From assembly GCF_040939305.1 (NCBI RefSeq), contig NZ_CP162511.1, positions 1,674,001 through 1,738,000 of the forward strand: 64,000 bases of DNA. Reading direction: 5' to 3'. This document shows, in pieces, positions 50,290 through 58,619 of the stretch; positions within the stretch are counted from its first letter, which is position 1, and each line of letters opens with the position of its first letter. Origin of the DNA: Herbiconiux sp. A18JL235 (lineage in GTDB: Bacteria > Actinomycetota > Actinomycetes > Actinomycetales > Microbacteriaceae). The position numbers and the translations under genes are program-made. Below the pieces are notes generated by a model. The model was not told the origin of the DNA. It made no database searches and saw only the letters and a program-made list of their open reading frames with translations.

Positions 50290-51106
50290 CGACATCCTGC
50301 GCGTCGACGACCTCCGCATCCGCACGGATGCGGGCACCGGGCTGGTGCACGGGGTCTCGTTCTCGGTGCCCCGGGGCGGCACCCTCGGCATCGTCGGCGA
50401 GTCGGGAAGCGGCAAGTCGCTGACCTGCCGTGCCGTGCTGGGCATCCTCCCGCCCGGACTCCACACCAGCTCGGGCTCCGTCGTCTTCGACGGCCAGGAG
50501 GTCACGCAGCTCGGCTACCGCGAGTGGCAGGCGCTGCGCGGCACGCGCATCTCGGCGGTGTTCCAAGACCCCGCGTCGTACCTCAACCCCTCGCTCACCG
50601 TCGGCAGGCAGCTCGCCGAGGTGCTCAGGGTGAAGACGGGCCTCGGACGACGTGCAGCGCACCAGCGGGCCGTCGAGCTGTTCGCCGGCATGGGCCTCCG
50701 TGAGCCCGCCCACGTGTACCACCAGTACCCGTTCGAGCTCTCGGGCGGCATGCTGCAGCGCGTGCTGATCGCCATCGCCCTCGCCGCCGAGCCCGAACTG
50801 CTCATCGCCGACGAGGCGACGACGGCGCTCGATGTGACGGTGCAGGCCGAGGTGCTCGACCTGCTCGACGACCTCAGGCGCGAACGATCGCTCACCCTCG
50901 TGCTGGTCTCGCACGACCTCGCCGTGGTGGCTCAGGTGTGCGAGCACGTCGTCGTGATGAGGGACGGCGCGATCGTCGAGGCCGGCCCCACCGACGAGGT
51001 GCTGCGCCGGCCCGCCCACGACTACACCAGGTCGCTCATCGAGCACCACGCCGCCTACGGCATCGAACGCTTCCTCGAGGAGGGTGACTGGCATGTCCGA
51101 GCGTGA
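50279..51106 (+). CDS. ABC transporter ATPase (DppD-like)
   Basis: 275 residues, ATG 50279. Walker A GESGSGKS, signature LSGGMLQRV, Walker B LLIADEATTALD and the His switch VSHDLAVV. It is shorter than typical DppD because the C-terminal oligopeptide-transporter extension is mostly absent. With the following ATPase it should form the heterodimeric motor of the importer. Confidence 0.93.
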   Translation: MPHDDILRVDDLRIRTDAGTGLVHGVSFSVPRGGTLGIVGESGSGKSLTCRAVLGILPPGLHTSSGSVVFDGQEVTQLGYREWQALRGTRISAVFQDPASYLNPSLTVGRQLAEVLRVKTGLGRRAAHQRAVELFAGMGLREPAHVYHQYPFELSGGMLQRVLIAIALAAEPELLIADEATTALDVTVQAEVLDLLDDLRRERSLTLVLVSHDLAVVAQVCEHVVVMRDGAIVEAGPTDEVLRRPAHDYTRSLIEHHAAYGIERFLEEGDWHVRA

Positions 51107-51956
51107 CCGAGGCAGGGCTCTGCTGTCTGTCGACGGCGTCGACGTCTCGTACGGCCGCGGGAAGGCCGAGCGACGGGTGCTGAAGGGTGTGTCGCTCGAG
51201 GTCGCTCCTGGCGAGGCCGTGGGGCTCATCGGCGAGACCGGCTCGGGCAAGACGACGCTCGCGCGCACGGTTCTCGGGCTCACCCGCCTCAGCTCGGGGT
51301 CGGTGCGCTTCGACGGGGCGGCGATCTCGGGGCTCCGCGGCCGGGCGCTCCGCGAGCTCCGCCGATCGGGGGCCCTGCAGTACGTCTTCCAAGACCCGCT
51401 GCTGAGCCTCGACCCCGATGTGACGGTGGGTGATTCGATCGCCGAGGGGCTGCGCCTTCGCGGCGGTCTCGATCGCGACGCCGTCGACGCGGCGGTGGGC
51501 CGCGCACTCGTGGCGGTGGGCCTCGACGAGGCGCTCCTGCACAGGCTCCCCGCGCAGCTCTCGGGCGGCCAGCGTCAGCGGGTCGTCATCGCCCGGGCGC
51601 TCGCCGTCGAGCCCCGGCTGCTGCTGCTCGACGAACCGGTGAGCGCTCTGGATGCCGCCAACCGCATCCAGGTGCTCGACCTGCTGCGGCGGCTGGGTCG
51701 CGAGAACGGCATCGCGCAGCTGTTCATCTCGCACGATCTCGGCTCGGTCGCCGGCATCACCGACCGCATCGCCGTGCTGTACCGCGGCGAGATCGTCGAG
51801 ACCGGGCCCACCGGCGAGGTGATCGCGCGTCCGCGCCACCCGTACACGCGCCTGCTCATCGGGTCGGCGACGACCCTCGCCGGGGGCGGCGTCGACCGCG
51901 AGACCAGGGGGCGGCTTCGCCGGGAGCTGGCGGCCGACTCGTCGCCCGGCTCTTGA
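51093..51956 (+). CDS. ABC transporter ATPase (DppF-like)
   Basis: 287 residues, ATG 51093 chosen because GAGGAGGG lies ~10 nt upstream; an in-frame GTG at 51084 is an alternative. Walker A GETGSGKT, signature LSGGQRQRV, Walker B LLLLDEPVSALD and switch SHDLGSV. Overlaps the previous gene by 14 nt. Last gene of the importer operon. Confidence 0.93.
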   Translation: MSERDRGRALLSVDGVDVSYGRGKAERRVLKGVSLEVAPGEAVGLIGETGSGKTTLARTVLGLTRLSSGSVRFDGAAISGLRGRALRELRRSGALQYVFQDPLLSLDPDVTVGDSIAEGLRLRGGLDRDAVDAAVGRALVAVGLDEALLHRLPAQLSGGQRQRVVIARALAVEPRLLLLDEPVSALDAANRIQVLDLLRRLGRENGIAQLFISHDLGSVAGITDRIAVLYRGEIVETGPTGEVIARPRHPYTRLLIGSATTLAGGGVDRETRGRLRRELAADSSPGS

Positions 51957-52017
51957 TCTCGTACCCCCCTCTCGGGGTACTCTTCTGCAAACGCTCACGC
52001 GATCAGGGGAGACACAC

Positions 52018-53718
52018 GTGACAAGACGCCATCGCAGGCTCGCCGCTTTCGGAGTAGGAGCGGGGGTGGTGGTGGCGGGTGTCGCGGGCGGCGGCGCCGC
52101 CTGGGCCGTCGAGCCCGACGACCTCGAGAGCCGGGTCACCGTCGCCGGGGTGATGGGTCACCTCGAGGCGCTGCAGCAGATCGCCGACGCGAACGACGGC
52201 AACCGCGCGATCGGCACCGCGGGGTACGAGGCCAGCGGCCAGTACATCGAGCAGGTGCTCACCGCCGCCGGGTACAGCCCCGAGCGACAGGACTTCCAGG
52301 CCACGAGCCAGACGATCGACGCCTTCTCGATCACGCTCCTCGGCACCACGACCGACCTCGACGATATCGAGAGCCCTGACGCCACACGCCTTCCCATGGA
52401 GGGCACACCGGCCACGCCGGTCGAGGGCCTCACGGGTCTCGAGCTCATCGCACCGACCACGGCCACGGGATGCGACTCCGCCGAGTGGGGCGGCGTCGAC
52501 GCGACGGGCAAGGTCGCCGTCGTCTCGCGCGGCATCTGCTCCTTCTCCGAGAAGTCGATCGCCGCGGGCGCCGCGGGTGCCGAGGCGCTGCTGGTGTACA
52601 ACAACGAACCGGGAGCCCTGTCGGGAACGCTCGGCGAGCAGCAGCCCGAGTTCGTGCCCTCGGTGGGCCTCAGCCAGGAGGAGGGCGCCGAGGTCGTCGC
52701 CGCACTGGCCGAGGGGCCGGTGACCGTCGACCTGCAGATCCAGGAGACGACCACGGTGGTCGACACCTTCAACATCGTCGCTCAGACGCCGACGGGCCGC
52801 ACCGACAACGTCGTGATGCTCGGCGCGCACCTCGACTCGGTGCCCGAGGGCCCCGGCATCAACGACAACGGCAGCGGTTCGGCCGCCATCCTCGAGACGG
52901 CCGTGCAGCTCGCCGCCTCGGGCGAGCTCGAGAACGCTGTGCGCTTCGCCTGGTGGGGAGCCGAGGAGGTGGGCCTCGTGGGCTCCACCTACTACGTCGA
53001 CCAGCTCGCGCTCGCCGACGAGGAGCTGCCCGAGGGCGAGGGCGAGCTCGACAAGATCGCCACCTACCTCAACTTCGACATGGTGGCCTCCCCGAACTAC
53101 GTCATCAGCGTCTACGACGCCGACCAGTCGACCTACGAGGCTCCGGTGGAGGTGCCCGAGGGCTCCGTCGCCACGGAGAAGTCCCTCACCGACCACTTCG
53201 ACGCCGAGGGCCAGCCGTGGATCGACACGGCCTTCGACGGCCGCAGCGACTACGAGGCGTTCATCCTCAACGACATCCCCGCCTCGGGCCTGTTCACCGG
53301 CGCCGACGACGTGAAGACCGCGGAGGAGGTCGAGCTGTTCGGGGGCACCGAGGGCATCACCCACGACCCGAACTACCACTCGGCCGCCGACGACATCTCG
53401 AACGTCAACCAGGAGGCTCTCGGCATCATGATCGGCGCCATCTCGTCGGTCACCGCCGAGCTCGCGAACGACACCTCGGCCATCAACGGGGTGGCCCCGC
53501 TGCCCGGCCCCGAGCCCACCGAGACTCCGGCGCCCACTCCCGCACCCACCTCGACCCCCACGCCCGGTGGCGGCTCGGGCGGCTCGGGCGGTGGCGAGCT
53601 GGCGGCGACGGGAGTCGAGGCCGCGGCCTTCGGCGTGATCGTGCCCGGCGCCCTGCTGCTGGTCGTGGCCGGCGCCACCCTCGTGGTGCTGCGCCGGAGG
53701 AGCCACTCGGTGCGCTAG
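52018..53718 (+). CDS. Secreted M28-family aminopeptidase with PA domain and sortase signal
   Basis: 566 residues, GTG 52018 with GGGGAGA upstream. Signal peptide (hydrophobic AFGVGAGVVVAGVAGG), then a protease-associated domain insert (about residues 125-235) and an M28 zinc peptidase. All five two-zinc ligands are visible: GAHLDS, GINDNGSG, WWGAEEVG, LNFDM and DPNYHSAADD. The C-terminus has a Pro/Thr/Gly linker, LAATG, a hydrophobic helix and RRR, a class E (LAxTG) sorting signal, so the enzyme is probably attached to the cell wall. It cleaves N-terminal residues from peptides. A TACTCT at about 51978 is a possible -10. Confidence 0.92.
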   Translation: MTRRHRRLAAFGVGAGVVVAGVAGGGAAWAVEPDDLESRVTVAGVMGHLEALQQIADANDGNRAIGTAGYEASGQYIEQVLTAAGYSPERQDFQATSQTIDAFSITLLGTTTDLDDIESPDATRLPMEGTPATPVEGLTGLELIAPTTATGCDSAEWGGVDATGKVAVVSRGICSFSEKSIAAGAAGAEALLVYNNEPGALSGTLGEQQPEFVPSVGLSQEEGAEVVAALAEGPVTVDLQIQETTTVVDTFNIVAQTPTGRTDNVVMLGAHLDSVPEGPGINDNGSGSAAILETAVQLAASGELENAVRFAWWGAEEVGLVGSTYYVDQLALADEELPEGEGELDKIATYLNFDMVASPNYVISVYDADQSTYEAPVEVPEGSVATEKSLTDHFDAEGQPWIDTAFDGRSDYEAFILNDIPASGLFTGADDVKTAEEVELFGGTEGITHDPNYHSAADDISNVNQEALGIMIGAISSVTAELANDTSAINGVAPLPGPEPTETPAPTPAPTSTPTPGGGSGGSGGGELAATGVEAAAFGVIVPGALLLVVAGATLVVLRRRSHSVR

Positions 53719-53772
53719 CCGCGCCACCGCGTAGGTGGAAAGTACTCAGGAGGAACGGTGGCCGCTCGCGCC

Positions 53773-53778
53773 TAGCGT
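53773..53778 (+). promoter_or_regulatory. Predicted -10 box of a leaderless promoter for the beta-amylase gene
   Basis: TAGCGT, a 6-nt gap, then ATG 53785. Confidence 0.4.
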
Positions 53779-53784
53779 GACGGG

Positions 53785-55323
53785 ATGTCTACTCGCTTGA
53801 CCCGCACCGGCTTCGCGCTCGCGGCCACCGTCCTCCTCTCCTCCTCCCTCGCCGCAGCCCCGGCTCTGGCCCCGGCGGCCACCGCCGCCCCACCTGGGCC
53901 GGCCCACACGGTCAACGTCATGGCCCCGCTGTTCATCGACGACTGGGCGAGCGACGGCCCGCGCTGGCGTCAGTTCTCCTCCTCGCTGTCGGTGGCGGCC
54001 GGGCAGGGCGTCGACGCGGTCGCCGTCGACGTCTGGTGGGGCAAGGCCGAGCCCGCCAGGGGTTCCTTCGACTGGGGCTACTACGACAAGCTGTTCGCCG
54101 CGGTGACGGATGCGGGGCTGGACCTGGTGCCCCTCATGTCGTTCCACGAGTGCAAGAGCAACGTCGGCGACGTCTGCGACATCTCCGTTCCCGCCTGGGT
54201 GTGGGAGCCGTACCAGATCTGCGGCATCGCCGGCTGTTCGAGCGCACCCGTCGACGACTACTACGTGAGCGAGTACGGCAACGTGAGCAAGGAGGCGCCC
54301 GCCCCCTGGGGTGTCGGCGCCGATCGCACGCTGGCCGACATGCGCGATTTCATGAACGCCTTCGAAGACCACTTCACCTCGCCCGGCCACGACTACACCG
54401 GGCGGGTGCAGGAGATCTCGGTGAGCACCGGCCCGGCCGGCGAGCTGCGCTACCCCTCGTACAACATCCACGACTCGAAGGTCGCGGGGAATCCGGCGGG
54501 CTACCCGAACCGGGGCACCTTCCAGAGCTACACCGACTCCGCGGTGCGGTCGTTCGCCGACTGGGCGGTGGCCCGGTACGGCTCCGTCGCCGGTGTCGGT
54601 GCGGCCTGGGGCATCCCGGGTCTGAGCTACTCCGCCATCACGCCCCCCACCGACCACGACCGCTTCATCACCTCGGGGTCGTACCATGCGATCCGCTACG
54701 GCCGCGACTTCACCCGCTGGTACCACGAGAGCCTCATGAGGCACGGCAGCGAGGTGATGGCCGAGGCGGCGAGGGCCTTCGACGGCGGGTTCGGCACGGT
54801 GCCGCTCGGCATCAAGATCCCCGGGGTGCACTGGCAGACCATGTCGACGAGCCCCCTCCGCCGGGCTCCTGAAGTGGCCGCCGGGCTCGTCCACACCGAC
54901 CAGGACTACAACGGCTCGTCGACCGACTTCGGCTACGACCCCCTGCTCGCCGCCGTGCGGGGCATCGCCACCGCGTCGGGCCCGCACCCCGTCGTGCTGC
55001 ACTTCACGGCACTCGAGATGCCCGACGGTCGGGAGTGGGACGGGGGAGACCACGCCTACTCCGATGCGGCATCGCTCGTGCGCTGGGTGGGGGCGGCCGC
55101 GAACAAGGCCGGCGTGACCCTGAAGGGCGAGAACGCCCTCGCCGACAACCTCGCGGCCGCGGGCACGACGAGCGCGGTGGGCTGGTCGCACATCCGCGAC
55201 GCGTTCTCGGGCATCACGCCCGCCTACTCGGGGCTCACGGTGCTTCGCATCGGCGAGGTGACGGGTGCGCCCGCCTCGACGGGCCGCGTGGAGTTCGAGC
55301 GCTTCCTGCGCGACTTCCACTGA
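53785..55323 (+). CDS. Secreted GH14 beta-amylase
   Basis: 512 residues. Signal peptide (FALAATVLLSSSLAAAPALA) then the GH14 (beta/alpha)8 barrel. Landmarks: GVDAVAVDVWWGKAEP, HECKSNVGDVCDISVP, and the catalytic acid Glu220 in GPAGELRYPSY. The catalytic base is predicted as Glu449 in LKGENAL. It releases beta-maltose from the non-reducing ends of starch. No starch-binding module or sortase signal is present. GH14 is common in plants but patchy in bacteria. Confidence 0.9.
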   Translation: MSTRLTRTGFALAATVLLSSSLAAAPALAPAATAAPPGPAHTVNVMAPLFIDDWASDGPRWRQFSSSLSVAAGQGVDAVAVDVWWGKAEPARGSFDWGYYDKLFAAVTDAGLDLVPLMSFHECKSNVGDVCDISVPAWVWEPYQICGIAGCSSAPVDDYYVSEYGNVSKEAPAPWGVGADRTLADMRDFMNAFEDHFTSPGHDYTGRVQEISVSTGPAGELRYPSYNIHDSKVAGNPAGYPNRGTFQSYTDSAVRSFADWAVARYGSVAGVGAAWGIPGLSYSAITPPTDHDRFITSGSYHAIRYGRDFTRWYHESLMRHGSEVMAEAARAFDGGFGTVPLGIKIPGVHWQTMSTSPLRRAPEVAAGLVHTDQDYNGSSTDFGYDPLLAAVRGIATASGPHPVVLHFTALEMPDGREWDGGDHAYSDAASLVRWVGAAANKAGVTLKGENALADNLAAAGTTSAVGWSHIRDAFSGITPAYSGLTVLRIGEVTGAPASTGRVEFERFLRDFH

Positions 55324-55340
55324 GAGGGACAGACCTCGCG

Positions 55341-55394
55341 TTGGTCGCGCAAAGTGCTCGCATTCTGCGAATTGAGAGCACTTTGTGCGACCAA
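55341..55394. repeat. Nested inverted repeat (19-bp arms, one mismatch) between convergent genes
   Basis: Arms at 55341-55359 and 55376-55394 (TTGGTCGCGCAAAGTGCTC with its complement, one mismatch). The 16-nt loop contains a further ATTC/GAAT pairing, so the whole 54 nt can fold. It lies between the tail-to-tail beta-amylase and GAP-family genes, so a bidirectional terminator is possible, though no T-run flanks it. Confidence 0.75.
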
Positions 55395-55438
55395 CTCGAA
55401 GTGAGAGGGGTGGGGGCCACCCGAGGGGGAGGGGCCGC

Positions 55439-56146
55439 TCAGAAGTGGGTGAGGCCGCTGCCGATGACGACGGTGCCGAGCACGAGCAGCACGATGGTGG
55501 TGACGGTCGCGCTGTTGCGGGTGATCCACACCCGCGTCTCCTCGAGCGGCTTCGCCGTGCGGGCGGGGTCGGCGAGCGCGACGATGATCGGGGCGGCGAG
55601 CGTCGAGATGCCCAACACGACGAAGACCACGATGGCCACGACCGTCTCGGCGAACGAGGTGCTGCCGGTCGCGATGGCGACACCCGCGGCGATGGTGAGC
55701 AGCAGGTTCTTCGGTCGCAGCATGAGCACGAAGCCCACCCCGAGCGAGGGCAGCGGGCCGAGGCGGGTGAGCCGCGTCATCCACGCCGGGGTGGTGGCGG
55801 GCACCTCGTCGTCGAGCAGCGCGAGGCCGTCGGCCGACGAGTGCGCCTTGCGCCGGGCGCGCACGAGGCGGATCACCGCCATCACGATGAGGCCGGCTCC
55901 CACCACCCACTCGATCACCGCGATGAGCGGGCTGTGACCAGACCCGGGCACCGGCGGGATGAGCGAGGCGACCGCCGTGAACAGCCCGGTCAGCCCGGCG
56001 AGGCCGACGACGGCACCGATGAGGTACGCCAGACCCGACCATCGGCCGCGGGGCGACAGCAGGATGAGCACCATCACCACGATCGGCACCGAGCTGAGCG
56101 CCACGCCGAGCGCGAGAGGCAGGATGTGCCCGATGATCCCTGCCAT
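55439..56146 (-). CDS. GAP-family (LysE-like fold) membrane protein
   Basis: 235 residues, ATG 56146. Six hydrophobic helices: HILPLALGVALSSVPIVVMVLIL, GLAYLIGAVVGLAGLTGLFTAV, a third near LIAVIEWVVGAGLIVMAVIRL, then a cytosolic loop and three more. Matches the GAP/Sap family, linked in mycobacteria to surface lipid export; substrate here unknown. TAGACT sits 6 nt upstream. Divergent from the biosynthetic operon starting at 56209, raising the possibility that it exports the product (inference). Confidence 0.8.
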   Translation of the reverse strand: MAGIIGHILPLALGVALSSVPIVVMVLILLSPRGRWSGLAYLIGAVVGLAGLTGLFTAVASLIPPVPGSGHSPLIAVIEWVVGAGLIVMAVIRLVRARRKAHSSADGLALLDDEVPATTPAWMTRLTRLGPLPSLGVGFVLMLRPKNLLLTIAAGVAIATGSTSFAETVVAIVVFVVLGISTLAAPIIVALADPARTAKPLEETRVWITRNSATVTTIVLLVLGTVVIGSGLTHF

Positions 56147-56152
56147 GGCGTC

Positions 56153-56158
56153 AGTCTA
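56153..56158 (-). promoter_or_regulatory. Predicted -10 box of a leaderless promoter for the GAP-family gene
   Basis: Minus-strand TAGACT, a 6-nt gap, then ATG 56146. Confidence 0.5.
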
Positions 56159-56196
56159 CGAGGCGGCGGGTTCCCTCGTCGGCGGAACGCGGCCCG

Positions 56197-56202
56197 TATC
56201 CT
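56197..56202 (+). promoter_or_regulatory. Predicted -10 box for the biosynthetic operon
   Basis: TATCCT, a 6-nt gap, then GTG 56209. The 6 nt contain GGAGGA, so the site could instead read as a short-spaced ribosome site. Confidence 0.45.
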
Positions 56203-56208
56203 GGAGGA

Positions 56209-57591
56209 GTGACGCGGCACCTCTCCGAGCACCTCCTCACCGCGACACTGCTCGGTCGCTTCGTGACCGCCCGCTGGGGTCGCCGCTCCCGGTCGCGCGC
56301 CGCGTTCGAACGCCGCCGGGCACGCCTGCTCGCCGCCCTGCTGCGACGCGCGGGTCGCTCGCCGTTCTACGCGTCGCGGGTCGCTCCCGGCACCACCCGG
56401 CTCGCCGACTTCCCTGTGGTCGACAAGCACACGGTGCTCGCCCACTTCGATGAGCTGAACATCCGGGGCGTACGACTCGCCGAAGCGCTCGCCGTCGCGC
56501 TCGAGGCCGAGCGCAGCCGCGACTTCGCGCCGGTCGTGGCCGGCGACCTCACCGTGGGGCTCTCGAGCGGCACCTCCGGCCGGCGCGGCGTGTTCCTCGT
56601 GAGTCCCCGCGAGCGCATGCTCTGGGCAGGCACCGTGCTCGGCCGGCTGCTCGACACGGGCGCCCTGGGCCGCATCGCGCGGTTCTGGGAGCCGCCGCTG
56701 CGCATCGCCTTCTTCTTGCGAGCGGGCGGGCACCTCTACGAGTCGGTGTCGAGCTCGCGGGTGCGCTTCACCTTCTTCGACCTCACCGAGCCTCTCGACG
56801 TGCACCGCGCCGAACTCGCCCGCGCCGAGGCGGCGGGGGAGGCGCCCGAGCTGCTCGTGGCCCCCGCATCGATGCTCGACGCCCTGGCGCGCGACGCCCT
56901 GGCCGGTGCCTCGCAGTTCAGGCCGCTGCAGGTGGTGTCGGTCGCCGAGGTGCTCGAGCCCGACCTCGCCCGCCGCATCGAGGCGGCCTGGGGCCGGCCG
57001 GTGCGGCAGGTGTACCAGGCCACCGAGGGGCTGCTGGGGGTCACCTGCTCGGCGGGGGCGCTGCACCTCAACGAGGAGTCGGTGCTGGTCGAGCGCGAGT
57101 GGCTCGATGCGGCCCGAACCCGGTTCGTTCCGGTGCTGAGCGACGTCGAGCGCCGCACCCAGCTGGTGCTGCGCTATCGGCTCGACGACGTGCTCCGCAT
57201 CGACCCGGCAGCCCCCGAACGCTGCTCCTGCGGCCGGGTGTCGACGGTGGTCGCCGAGGTGGAGGGGCGCGCCGACGCCGTTCTCGAGCTGCCGGCCACC
57301 GACGGGCGCCGAGTCGTCGAGCTGTTCCCCGACACCGTGCGCCAGGCCTTCGCCTCGGTGAGGCTGCCGCAGGGCGGCGAGCCCTTCGCCGACTGGACGC
57401 TCCGGCAGCGCGGGCTCGACCTGCACGTCTCGCTGCTCGACCCCGCCCCCGGCGCCGTCGACACTGTAGTGGCGGCGATCGAGCGCCTGCTCGAGAGCCA
57501 CGGATGCGCGGCACAGCTGGTCGTCGAACCCTGGGCCGGGCGCGATCCGGCGACGAAGTTGCGGCGCATCGCGCGGGAGCCCGCCGCGTGA
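56209..57591 (+). CDS. F390-synthetase/CapK-related adenylate-forming enzyme
   Basis: 460 residues, GTG 56209. In the ANL superfamily, the phosphate-binding loop is SSGTSGRRG; the following DxTEP/QATEGLLG segment resembles the aromatic/adenine-binding motif, and LRYRLDDVL the hinge Asp region. Enzymes of this clade activate a carboxylic acid as an acyl-adenylate. The small CapK-like fold lacks the full C-terminal ligase domain. It is the first gene of a tight four-gene run: its stop overlaps the SDR start as GTGA. By position it would take the role OleC has in olefin/beta-lactone pathways, or of acid activation. Confidence 0.85.
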   Translation: MTRHLSEHLLTATLLGRFVTARWGRRSRSRAAFERRRARLLAALLRRAGRSPFYASRVAPGTTRLADFPVVDKHTVLAHFDELNIRGVRLAEALAVALEAERSRDFAPVVAGDLTVGLSSGTSGRRGVFLVSPRERMLWAGTVLGRLLDTGALGRIARFWEPPLRIAFFLRAGGHLYESVSSSRVRFTFFDLTEPLDVHRAELARAEAAGEAPELLVAPASMLDALARDALAGASQFRPLQVVSVAEVLEPDLARRIEAAWGRPVRQVYQATEGLLGVTCSAGALHLNEESVLVEREWLDAARTRFVPVLSDVERRTQLVLRYRLDDVLRIDPAAPERCSCGRVSTVVAEVEGRADAVLELPATDGRRVVELFPDTVRQAFASVRLPQGGEPFADWTLRQRGLDLHVSLLDPAPGAVDTVVAAIERLLESHGCAAQLVVEPWAGRDPATKLRRIAREPAA

Positions 57592-58619
57592 CGCGCGAGA
57601 CCACCCCGCCGGGCGAGGCCGCCGCGGCCGGCCCGATCCGCGTGCTCGTGACGGGGGCGTCGGGCTTCGTCGGCGGAGCGCTCGTCGAGCGCCTGCGCCA
57701 CGACCCCGCCGTCGACGTGCGGGGCACCGGCCGGCGCGCCCTCGACGACGAGCTCTACCACTCGGTCGACCTCTCCCTACCGGGCGCAGAGGAGCAGCTA
57801 GCCGCGCTCGCGCCGTTCACCCCCGACGTGGTCGTGCACGCCGCGGCTCGCAGCGCACCCTGGGGCACCGCCGCCGAGTTCACCGCCGAGAACGTCGGCG
57901 CCACCCGTGCCGTCGTGCGCTACGCCGAGGGCCTCGCCCGGGCACCGCGCCTCGTGTTCGTGTCGACCGCATCCGTTCTCTACCAGGCGCGCGACCAGCT
58001 GCTGCTGCGCGACGACGCCCCGCTGCCCCCGCGCTTCGTGAACCGCTACGCCGCCACCAAGGCCGAGGCCGAGGAGGTCGTGCGCGGCTACCGCGGCGAG
58101 TGGGTGGTGCTGCGGCCGCGGGCGGTGTTTGGGCCGGGCGACACGACGCTCTACCCCCGTCTCGCCGCCCTCGCCGAGCGCGGGAGGCTCCCGCGCTTCA
58201 GGGAGCCGCGGGCCCGCCCCGTGCTAAGCGACCTGGTCTACATCGACAGCCTCGTCGAGTACCTCGTGCGGTCGCTCACCGCCGACGGGGTGCCCGGCCG
58301 CACGATCGCGGTCACCAACGCGCATCCGGTGCCGCTGCAGGCGACCCTCGCGCGGATCCTCACCGGTGCCGGGCTCCCGGCCCCCACCCGCACGGTGTCG
58401 CGGCGGGTCGCCCTGGCGGCGGCGACGGCGGTGGAGGCGGCGTGGCGGGTGCTCCGGCGTCGCGGGGAGCCCCCGATCACGAGATACTCGATCATCGTGT
58501 CAGCCTTCAGCAAGACCTTCGACGTGAGCCCGTGCCTCGCTCTGCTCGGCGAACCCGCGGTAACGCTCGATGAGGGGATCGAGCGCTTCATCGCCTCCGT
58601 GAAGGGCGAGCAGGGATGA
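57588..58619 (+). CDS. Extended SDR / NAD-dependent epimerase (OleD/3beta-HSD-like)
   Basis: 343 residues, GTG 57588. Rossmann motif VTGASGFVGG near residues 21-30 and catalytic YAATK (NRYAATKAEAE). The PRAVFGPGDTTLYPRL segment and the long C-terminal region are typical of extended SDRs such as OleD and 3beta-hydroxysteroid dehydrogenases, which reduce beta-keto acids or oxidise sterol alcohols. Overlaps genes on both sides by 4 nt. Probably reduces the condensed product of the next gene (inference). Confidence 0.87.
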   Translation: MTRETTPPGEAAAAGPIRVLVTGASGFVGGALVERLRHDPAVDVRGTGRRALDDELYHSVDLSLPGAEEQLAALAPFTPDVVVHAAARSAPWGTAAEFTAENVGATRAVVRYAEGLARAPRLVFVSTASVLYQARDQLLLRDDAPLPPRFVNRYAATKAEAEEVVRGYRGEWVVLRPRAVFGPGDTTLYPRLAALAERGRLPRFREPRARPVLSDLVYIDSLVEYLVRSLTADGVPGRTIAVTNAHPVPLQATLARILTGAGLPAPTRTVSRRVALAAATAVEAAWRVLRRRGEPPITRYSIIVSAFSKTFDVSPCLALLGEPAVTLDEGIERFIASVKGEQG

